Part shown: positions 44,414 to 53,097 of the stretch, one piece after another
Position numbering within the stretch: the stretch's first letter is position 1
Layout of the letters: every line of letters begins with the position of its first letter
DNA from: Panicum virgatum
Lineage: Eukaryota > Streptophyta > Magnoliopsida > Poales > Poaceae
Reading direction: 5' to 3'
NCBI RefSeq assembly: GCF_016808335.1
Contig: NC_053153.1
Span: 32,823,594 to 32,887,593, forward strand
Length of the DNA: 64,000 nt
Made by a program: the position numbers and the translations under genes
The notes under the pieces: generated by a model
What the model was told of the DNA's origin: nothing
Seen by the model: the letters and a program-made list of their open reading frames with translations, nothing else
Database searches by the model: none

Positions 44414-44905
44414 GTTTCTCTTTGTTTTCTAGGTTTGGTAGTTGCATTGTGCATATGCATTGTACATGTTTGCATTTTGCATTGCCACACTTGCACTAGC
44501 ATTCTTGTATACATTGCTATGATCTTCTAGTGCCTGTTAGTGTGAGTTGATAAATTTGATCATGTATAACTTGCTCCACTGTGTATATGAAATCATCTGA
44601 GTTAAGCTATTTTGTTTTGAAAATCTGAAAACATGATCATCCTGTCTTGGCTACTAGCATGTTAGGGCGTGTTGATATGCTTTGCTATCTTATTCATGCT
44701 AGTGTAGCTTTTCGTTCAGCAATTCATACTTGAAATGATCTAAATTTGATAAAATTGCTTGAACTGTTCTTGAAATGGATTGAAAAGATCCAGGTGGGAT
44801 TGCTTGTCGCACTGATCGAGCTTTCGAGACGGCTCACTTTGCACTTGTGAGAACCCGGACAAGGCTGTGCATGACTGAAATGAGTGTCTTAAACTTCTGA
44901 TTGTC
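44414..44905 (+). repeat. Direct repeat, copy 2
   Basis: Nearly identical to 43147-43639 and directly follows the RNase H stop; it is the natural 3' non-coding region of the element. Confidence 0.9.
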
Positions 44906-45018
44906 TTTTGCATAGGATTGGCCTCGTTTCTAAGTAAAGCATGATAAGTTTTCAACCCCTGGCATTAAGAATTGCTTGATATAATTTGTTTGAGAAATGA
45001 ATGTTTGCAACATGCTTT

Positions 45019-45342
45019 TGGTTGGTTTGGCTCACCTGTATGAGTATGATTAGCACTGCTTTCCATTCCCTACTTGTTAGTGCTAGATCTTGGGTGATGC
45101 TTTTATTTCTCCTAAACTGAACTTGCCTAGCTCTAGACTGATTTGATATACCCTGTTGAGCTAGATGCAAGTCTTGTTTATGGTTGGTTTGGCTCACCTG
45201 TATGAGTATGATTAGCACTGCTTTCCATTCCCTACATGTTAGTGCTAGATCTTGGGTGATGCTTTTATTTCTCCTAAACTGAACTTGCCTAGCTCTAGAC
45301 TGATTTGATATACCCTGTTGAGCCAGATGCAGGTCTTGTTTA
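45019..45342 (+). repeat. Tandem duplication, 162-bp unit x2
   Basis: tggttggtttggctcacctg at 45019 recurs at 45181, and the following sequence (cttgggtgatgcttttattt, gctctagactgatttgatat) repeats with only a few changes. It lies in the non-coding stretch between RNase H and the 3' LTR. A 133-codon open frame on the minus strand is only a by-product of the repeat. Confidence 0.92.
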
Positions 45343-45443
45343 TGGATGCACACATGCTTGTGACTAGATGTTGCTCATATCCTTGTATCCCTGAATGCTT
45401 TCACTTACACCTCCTGCATTGCATTCATTGCATAGCATCTGTT

Positions 45444-45880
45444 CAGGGGGGGTCTCAGCTTCAGGGGGAGCTTTAGGTTTGTTTAGGCTTGATGTGTGCA
45501 TGTGCCAACAAGGGGGAGACTTGTTTGATTTTGGCTTTGAGAGTGCATCATTTTGGGAGAATTGCACGTGTGAGGGGAAATGCATTTCAGGGGGAGTTTC
45601 TGCTTTGGTTGTGGCTCCTAGTTTCCTCATTTTCCCTCTGCTTCTTGCATGACTGCGTCGAGCGTTACCTTTGTCTTTGAGGAGTCATGTTTTGGCTTTT
45701 GATCGATTGCATCGAGCCGTTGCCCTTGTCTTAGGGAATCGATCTACGCTTGAGTAAGTGACTATTCTTGACTTTCTGAGCTTTTTGTCACTTGCTTGAG
45801 TTCTTCACTTTCTGGTTTCTATTTTATCACTTCTCTGGTTTCTGGTGGTGTGTTGACAATGCACTCATCAAGGGGGAGAT
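45444..45880 (+). promoter_or_regulatory. Multiple polypurine-tract-like motifs before the LTR
   Basis: Five caggggg/aagggggag motifs: 45444-45452, 45461-45470, 45509-45520, 45588-45597 and the true polypurine tract 45869-45880 next to the LTR. Repeated polypurine motifs upstream of the 3' LTR are a feature reported for Sireviruses. They may act as extra plus-strand primers. Confidence 0.7.
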
Positions 45881-47434
45881 TGAGGAATGAGAGTACTCTA
45901 TCCTGCCTGTGATGAGTGAATTGTCAACCGTGCGGTGTGATCGTGCGCTTGGTCTTTGGATTGCAGGTACACGGGCGTCGAGTGTCGACGGAGAGCTACC
46001 GTGGAGGAGCTCAAGCCGGGTGGCAGCTGTGGCGTCCATTCCTGATCGAGGGCGCAAGCGGCGACGGAAGGCGGGTTTCTTGGTTTGCGCCACGAAACCA
46101 AGGAGGCGGACGGCGGCTGAAGACGCCAAGTCGTGGAGGCACGGGCGTCGGTCTCGGGATTGACGGAGGCGACGGGCGTCGACGGCGTCTAGGGCCTCGC
46201 TGCGGGCGAGGAGGTGACGGGCGTCGGGCGGCGTCTAGGGCCGTTAGAAGGCCGAGGCGGGAACGGCGTCTAGGCCCACGGCGTGGAGGCGGGAATCTTC
46301 CCGCGCGATGTGTTTTGGCGGTTTTCTCAAAACCAGCCACCTACCCGGGTTTCGCGGACCCTCCAAAACCGCGGACCGGATCTTCGTCAACGTGGAGGCA
46401 TCGCAGGGAAGACTTCGGGTCGAAGAAAGAAACTCCACCGTTGATTGAGGACATATACGGGGCTGCTGCAGACCCGACCGGTCTGACCGGTCCCTTGGAC
46501 CGGTCTAGCCGCAGCAGCTGGGTATTTAAGTCCCCCCACCTGTTCGTGGGGGTTGAGTCTCTTGAGTCCTTTTCTGTTTACTCCTTCTCCTTCCTCGTGC
46601 TCTAGGTCAGGGCCAAGGTCTCCAATGCAAAAGAGGGTTAGGTTATAGCTAATCACTCAAATCTAGAGGGTGGTTGGCTCTAGCATTTGTATAGGTGAAT
46701 TCATCTGAGATTAAGGAATGAAATTCGTTTGAGATTAACCTTTGTGTGCTGATTCCTCGTCCTCTCCCTCCTCTCTTGCGTTTTGGGTTCAATTCTCCTC
46801 TTTTTGTGTGTTTTGTGTTCGGAGGAGACAAACCTTTGAATTCGTGGTTTGATGGACTCTTTGTGACGATTCTAAACCTTCTAGCCTAGTGCTAAATCTA
46901 CTGGAATCGAGAGTTCTCATGAATTGGAGTTTTTGGGTTCTTGAGGAAACCCCAATCCTCTTGGATATTCCCTTGATTACTCACAATATGTTAATCTTTT
47001 GGGAAAGTTCTTTTGGTGATATGTTCACGCGGTAGATGCAAAGCTATCCTCCAAGTTTCGTTGGATTTGGACTTCGTTTGCTCAAGATTCATCATTTGAA
47101 GCTTTGTTTGCGATATGTCTTGGCGCAACCGGTCTTACTGGTCTCTAAAACCGGTCTGACTGGTCTGAATTTTCGAATTCCGGTCTGACCGATCTGAGCA
47201 AGCGGTCAGACTGGTCTGATTCTGCAGAGCTGCAGTTTGTGGAGTTTTCTTGTATAGCTTCCGCTTCGCTTCCTAGGGCTTTTCGCTTGGAGATAGCTAG
47301 TCCATAGCTATTTTCTCTTTTCTTAGGTGCGAGGGGTTGCGGTGATTTTGGGATATAGGACGACGGATCGATTTCGAGAGAAATTTTGACCGGCTCCCAT
47401 TCACCCCCCTCTGGTCGCCAGTTTCGGTCCCTCA
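45881..47434 (+). repeat. Sirevirus-type LTR shared by two partial elements
   Basis: 1,554 bp from tgaggaatga to tccctca, preceded by a polypurine tract and followed at 47436 by a primer binding site. It therefore serves as 3' LTR of the sequence on its left and 5' LTR of the sequence on its right. A CCGGTCTGACCGGT-type cluster (46474-46508) precedes a TATA-like box (gtatttaag, 46522-46529) and a second cluster of ccggtctgac/tggtctga motifs lies at 47126-47224. Confidence 0.85.
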
Positions 47435-47435
47435 A

Positions 47436-47448
47436 TTGGTATCAGAGC
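47436..47448 (+). promoter_or_regulatory. Primer binding site (tRNA-Met)
   Basis: ttggtatcagagc, one base after the LTR end, matches the plant initiator tRNA-Met complement exactly. Confidence 0.92.
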
Positions 47449-47498
47449 TTGGTTGAGGTTTTTAGTACCTTAACCGGTTCGAAAACCACTTGGCGACC

Positions 47499-48542
47499 AT
47501 GGCGAGTCTTGGGAAGATCCCGGTGTTTTTCGGCAAGAACTATGCCTACTAGAAGGTTCGCATGAGAGCCTTCTTGCAGAGCATGGGAGCCGAGGTCTGG
47601 GATATTACCAAGAACCAGGCTTACGTGGTGCTTGCCGCTCGGGTCACTCCTCTTCAAGTGACTGAGCACGAGGCTAACGCCAAGGCTGTCAATGCCTTGT
47701 TCGCTGGCGTTTCTCGTGCAGAGTTCTCACGCGTCCAGGGTTTTTAGGAAGCCCACAAGATTTGGACGTGCCTTGAGAACTACCACGAGGGCACACCTCA
47801 GGTCAAGGCCAGGCTATACGAGACTCACCGGCGTGAATATGAGAACTTCACACAGGAGCCGAGTGAGAGCATTGACTTGATGTTCAGTCGATTTCCATCG
47901 ATTGTGAACAAAATCAATGCGAATAGATCTGCTGATGCCCTTGAGTACACAGAGCACGAGAAGGCCCTCAAGTTGCTCTACGCACTTGACCGCTCTGTGT
48001 GGGATCTCAAGATGAACACGATCATTGAGTCTGCTGGCTATGAGACTCTGACCGTGAACGAGCTTTTCAGCAAGCTCAAGTTCACAGAGGTGGATAACCA
48101 GATACTAGCCAAGCTCAATGGTGCCCCTCCTTCCAAGAGCATCGCTCTTGTGACTGCCCCAAGTGGATCGAGCTCTAACGCTAACTCTGCTCTTGGCTTT
48201 TCTCTTGCCTCTTTGCCTTCTGTTACAGATGAGCAGCCGGAGACGCTGGGCGACGATGACTTGTGCCTCCTCATCAGCAAGTTCCGGTGCGTCTACCACA
48301 ACAGGCAGAGGAAGAAGAACCCCGGGTGCTACAACTGCGGCAATTTGAACCACTTCATCGCCGATTGCCCCAAGAAGTCCGGCGGTGGCAGGAACAACCA
48401 CTTCAACTACTACCGCCACCACGACCGCGACGAGAGAGGCTCCAACAAGGAGCGTCGGCGCCACAAGCACCGCAGTCGTGACCGAGGAGGATGCTTCGAC
48501 AAGGAGTTGCTCTCCGTGCCAAGCATGATGAGAACGTCGTGA
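47499..48542 (+). pseudogene. Sirevirus-type gag (right element)
   Basis: Reads from ATG 47499 (MASLGKIPVFFGKNY) in one frame to 48540-48542 but with two nonsense codons (TAG at 47550-47552 and at 47745-47747). It contains the capsid-type domain (ENYHEGTPQVKARLYE, then ALKLLYALDRSVWDLKM and LTVNELFSKLK) and one CCHC zinc knuckle (CYNCGNLNHFIADC, near 48330-48372), followed by an Arg/His-rich stretch. Gag forms the cytoplasmic particle and binds genomic RNA. The frame is lost near 48490-48540. Confidence 0.88.
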
Positions 48543-49066
48543 ACTTAGATGTTGCTAAGACTTCACTTGCTGACGTGTCTCATGAGCTCGCTAAGGCCAA
48601 GCATGAATTAGAACTGGTTAAGGACGCTCCTATTGTTAGCGATGTGCTTGAATGTGATGAGTGTCCTATCTTTAAGTCCGATCTAGCTTCGTTGCAGTCC
48701 AAGTTTGCTACTATTGTGTGCGAGCTAGAGGAGATGAAGTCTAGGCCAGTTCTGCTTGGTGCTTGCAAGCTTTGTCCCACTCTTAGGTTGAAGCTAGATG
48801 AGAAGAACGCCTTGGTTAAGTCTTTAGGGAAAACTAAGGTTGTGGAGTCTAGCCCACCTATTGACTGCTCTGTTTGCCCTGGTTTGATATCTGATTTGGA
48901 TAATCTTGTGGTAGAGAAAGCCAACTTGGAGAACGAGAATACCTATCTTAGGGCGATTCTTAGTTGGGTTTCTGCTAGTGAGCCGCAGTTGGGTATGATG
49001 ATTAAGCAGTTCAAGCGTGGTGATGGTTTTGGGGTCGGTTATACCTACACGAAGTCAGACTTTTGA
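48491..49066 (+). pseudogene. Gag C-terminal extension with three CxxC motifs
   Basis: In a phase different from gag, an open frame continues with a heptad-rich segment (ADVSHELAKAKHELELVKDA) and three evenly spaced CxxC units: CDEC, CKLC and CSVC, each followed by P and a hydrophobic residue. This is the long gag-pol linker seen in Sirevirus-type elements. It stops at 49066, and the sequence goes on in another phase (DGLYGKIGKAAGVQSA), so at least two shifts are present. Function unknown; paired Cys may bind metal. Confidence 0.65.
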
Positions 49067-49750
49067 CGGGTTGTATGGTAAGATCGGCAAGGCTGCTGGA
49101 GTTCAGAGTGCTCTACACACTGCTAGCACGAGCACGCAGCCTTCGCTTGTTGACCCGTGGATGGTGTGCTGAAAGAACCACAAAAAGCACCTCCACAGAA
49201 GCAGGTTTGGGTTCCAAAGCCCAATGAGCTGAAGAATCCCCTGGATACGCTCCCTGCTGCCGCAGCCCAGGTTGCCCAGAAGAAGGGGCTGCTCCTCCCC
49301 ATCCGCAGGATAGGCCTCCTCCTCCCAAGTGTGAGGTGAGGTACCACTGCGAGTACTGTGACAGGGAAGGTCACCTGGAGGAGTTTTGCTTCAGAAGGAA
49401 ACGGACTGTGAGGCGTGAGTAGGAGAGACGGAACGCGGACATGTACTCTGCTCGAGTGCATGGTCCTCCTCGGCGTGGTGGTAGGCAAGATGATAGGGCG
49501 TGCCGCCGTGTAGGTGGAGGACTGGGAGACGGTGGTGCTTACCGTGCTCCAGCGGGTGGTCGCTTTGCCGGTCGTGCTCCTGGTCGTTTTCAGTACGGCT
49601 ATGGACCACGGGACCGAGGCTTTGGAGGAGGTTTCGATGCTCCACGCTTTCCTCGTGGTGGTGTTCGTCAGTCACGTGGTAGACGGGACGGGGGATACGC
49701 TTTGTCTGGTTTTGCTAACCCTTCTGTAGAGCAAATGGCTCGACACTGGT
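49067..49750 (+). pseudogene. Gag-pol linker with second zinc-finger region and Gly/Arg-rich tail
   Basis: Contains QVWVPKPNELKNPL (49203 on), a CxxC...H pattern (YHCEYCDREGHLEEFC in one phase near 49340-49390) and a Gly/Arg-rich segment (FGGGFDAPRFPRGG, near 49620) ahead of the protease. Several frame changes and stops separate these parts. By analogy to Sireviruses this is the end of gag. Confidence 0.6.
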
Positions 49751-51096
49751 TTGCTTCTCACTTTGCTAACCCCAGTATTGAGACATTTGCTCACCCTTTG
49801 TCTCACTACTGATGTGCAGGTTGGAGGCTTGGAGAACAGGTGGATCATGGACTCTGGTTGTTCGCGCCACATGACCGAAAATGACAAATGGTTCTCCAGC
49901 CTCACCCCGATGCGCTCAAAGGAGTACATTGTGTTCGGGGATAATGGAAGAGGAAAGGTACGTGGACTTGGTGCTGTTCGAGTTTCTGATCGCTTTACCC
50001 TGAGAGAGGTTGCTTTGGTTTCGAACCTTGGGTTCAATTTGCTCTCTGTTTCGCAACTTCTTGATGAGGGGTTTGAGGTTCGCTTCAAGGAGGGTTATTC
50101 GCGTGTTTTGGATTCCAGAGGAGATTTAGTTTGCCGGATTACACCTCGCAATCGGGTTTTCTTGGTTGACTTCTCTGGAACTCCTCTTGGCCCTTCTCGT
50201 TGCTTGTTGGCTGGTCCTTCTTCTGATTTGTGGAACTGGCATAGGAGACTTGGACATTTGAGCTTCGATTTGTTGTCGAGACTTAGCTCACTTGGCCTAA
50301 TCCGAGGATTGCCCAAATTGAAGTTTGAAAAGGACCTTGTTTGCCATCTGTGTCGCCACGGGAAGATGATTACTACTTCACATCCACCTATTAATCAGGT
50401 GATGACCGCTCACCCTGGAGAGTTGCTACACATGGACACAGTTGGTCCTTCTAGGGTGATGTCTGTTGGTGGGAAGTGGTACGTTCTTGTGATCGTGGAC
50501 GATTTTTCTCGCTATTCTTGGGTCTTTTTCATGAGAACCAAGGATGAGGCTTTCGAGTTTGTTCGAGACTTGATCTTGAGGTTGAAAAATGACCTACCCT
50601 AGGCCATGCGAGCGATTCGCAGTGATAATGGCACAGAATTCAAAAATGCTCGTTTTGACGCTTTTTGCAGTGATCAAGGGCTTGAACACCAGTATTCTTC
50701 TCCCTACACTCCACAACAGAATGGAGTTGTACAGCGGAAGAATCGGATGCTGGTTGAGATGGCGAGGACGAGGCTCGATGAGCATAGGACTCCTCGCAAA
50801 TACTGGGCTGAGGCGGTTAACACCGCTTGTTACGTGTCCAACCGCATTTTCTTGCGTGCTTTCATGCACATGACTTCTTATGAGTTGCAATTTGGACGCC
50901 AGTCCCGTGTTGACCATCTTAGAGTTTTTGGGTGCCAGTGCCTTGTGCTGAAAGATGGAAATCTTGATAAGTTTGAGTCTCGCTCGTCTGACAGCATTTT
51001 TCTCGGTTATGCTTCTCACTCCAGAGCTTACCGTGTGCTGATTATTGATACTAACATCGTTAGAGAGACTTGTGAAGTCACTTTCGACGAGACTGC
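49751..51096 (+). pseudogene. Sirevirus-type protease-integrase (right element), cut by nested insertion
   Basis: Protease with WIMDSGCSRHMT (near 49843), the LLSVSQLLDEGF segment, the zinc-binding WHRRLGHLS ... CHLCRHGK, integrase core (HMDTVGPS near 50430, SDNGTEFKN near 50620, PQQNGVVQRKN near 50710) and HLRVFGCQC. A single in-frame TAG (50600-50602) interrupts the core. In the usual NGVVERK motif the Glu is Gln here, which would remove one catalytic acidic residue. The frame ends at 51096 where the younger element's LTR begins; RT and RNase H of this copy, if present, lie beyond the window. Confidence 0.88.
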
Positions 51097-52783
51097 TGTA
51101 AGGATCGATGGACCAAGAGGGGGGGGTGAATTGGGCCTTTTTCAAATTCTAAAGCAAGGTAAAGCAACCTTAACCTATGCAATACTAGTAGGGCACCAAT
51201 TCACCAACCGGATAACTAAGCTACCTACACAAGCTAAGAGAGATAAAAACAAAGTAAAGCCTAGCAAGGTAGAGCTAAGTTATGATCTCTAAGTCAAGCA
51301 CATGAGTAAATTGCATGAAGGAAAATGCTTGAATAAAAGGAATGGACAAGAGACAACCGGATTTTTTCCCGTGGTATCGATGTGTTGGCACACACCCCTA
51401 ATCCACGTTGTGACACTCTCAAAGAGTCTTGTCACCTCCCAAGTCACCGAGACGAGGGCGCTCACTAAGAGTCTCCGTTCACCATCCCGGCGTGGTGGAG
51501 ATCAAGCCACGTACAATCTTCTTCTCCGGGCTCCCACAATCCTTGGCAAGCTCCGCGAGAAACACCTCGATCACCAAGATCGCCTAGGTGATGCCAATCA
51601 CCAAGAGTAACAAGCTAAGGCCTTCACTTGAGCAAGAACCGATCACCAAGAACGGATGCACACTAGCTTCTCTCTACTCAAGTCCTTAATCTTGCTTCTT
51701 GATTGATTGAATGCACAAGTATGTGAATGATGAAGCTCAAGGTGGCTCTTGACTATGGTATGAGTGTTTGGATGTTGCCTGGTGTCAAGAGTGGGCGAAA
51801 TGACCCATTGGAGGGGTATATATAGGCAGCTCACACAAATAGAGCCGTTGGAGAAAAGCTGCCAGAAAACTGCGTAGCGCCGGTTAATCCGACGTACCCC
51901 CCATTGTCATCGTCGGTTTAACCGGTGAATGTAAACTGCCTCTTCTGAAAACTAGCCGTTACAACTGGGGCAGATTAACCGACGTAGCATCGGTTTAACC
52001 GGTGAGTGTAGTTGTCCACTGAACCACTGAAAAACCAAGTCTCTGGACAACTGCACCGACGTTAACTCAAACCTATCGTCGGTTTAACCGGTGAGTACAA
52101 CTTTTGAATTCCTCTGAAAAAACCATCTCACTGGTCAATTGCACCGACGTCTTGATTCAAACAGCGTCGGTTAATCCGGTGAATAGAACTTGAATTGCCC
52201 TGGAAAAACCAACTCTGGACTAATGCACCGACGTTAAATTCAAACACGTCGGTTTAACCGGTGTATTGAATTTGTCCAGACTCTGCTGACTTCGTTTAAC
52301 CGACGTATAGAAAATTGAGAGCGTCGGTTAAACCGGTGTATAGACTTTTTCTGATTTTGTCTTTTCTGATTTGAGTCTTGAATGAAATCCAAATATTCTT
52401 GAGATATAGTTTGAGAACCACTTATTTGAACTTCTAGAAACCTGAGTGACCATAGTGTGCATCCATTTTCAAATGACCATGTCCATGCTCAAGTTACTAA
52501 GCCTTAACCCCTCTTAATAGTGCGATCACTACAAAACTATAAAACCTATACTAACCTAAGTGTCCTTCTCAACCTTGTGACACTTAGGACTAGAAAGATC
52601 CTTAGCCTTGACATATATAAGTTGAAAACCGAGATCGCCTTTTAGAATAACCGAAATTGAGGGGCCTCTTTTGACATATGACCAAATGAGCGATAATGAT
52701 CTATTAAGCTGCACAAACTCATTAGTCACAATAATGGTTGTCATTAATCACCGAAACATACCTTGAGGGCCTAGATGCTTACA
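51097..52783 (-). repeat. 3' LTR of the Sirevirus-type element
   Basis: 1,687 bp, tgtaaggatcg to gatgcttaca in plus reading. It includes a TATA box (gtatatatagg, 51816-51825, on either strand) and, upstream of it in the minus direction, an array of facing CCGG-type motifs (51876-52345). An open frame at 51302-51610 occurs unchanged at 62720-63028; it is just LTR sequence. Confidence 0.95.
51876..52345 (-). repeat. Array of CCGGTTNAACCGACG-type motifs in the LTR
   Basis: Six to seven pairs of imperfect palindromes such as gccggttaatccgacg, cgtcggtttaaccggtg and accgacg...cgtcggttaatccggtg, spaced about 60-80 bp, in facing orientation. Between them the sequence is ordinary. The array ends about 50 bp from the TATA box in the transcription direction. 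A matching array is at 63292-63755 in the other LTR. Confidence 0.9.
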
Positions 52784-53097
52784 ATCTCCCCCTTTTTGGT
52801 GATTGATGACAACACAAACATAAATAACGAGAGAGCGAGAAAGATAAAACAGGATAAACACAAGCAAACTCGAAAGCAGGACCAAAGAGCTCAAAGGCTC
52901 AAACGAAATCCATAGATATGTCTCAAAGAACGGCATACTCAAGCGACAAAAGTACATATCCATGAATTAACACCAAATGTGATACAAAGAATCAAAGTCC
53001 TGATAACTACGAGCTCTCTCTAGCTCTACCCTCCCCCTAACTCTGGTGCTCCCCCTAACACCTCTCCCCCTTTGGCATCAAAGCACCAAAAGGCGAG
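52784..53097 (-). promoter_or_regulatory. Polypurine tract and repeated tract-like motifs
   Basis: On the minus strand aaaaagggggagat (52784-52797) lies next to the 3' LTR and is the plus-strand primer. Further aggggga motifs occur at 53031-53040, 53049-53057 and 53062-53071. The arrangement parallels the repeated polypurine motifs at 45444-45880. Confidence 0.75.

Noticed and set aside
44952..45353. 133-codon minus-strand frame with an internal peptide repeat
   Set aside because: Produced by the 162-bp tandem duplication in non-coding retroelement DNA.
51302..51610. 102-codon plus-strand frame, repeated at 62720-63028
   Set aside because: Lies in both LTRs of the Sirevirus-type element, antisense to it; no coding evidence.
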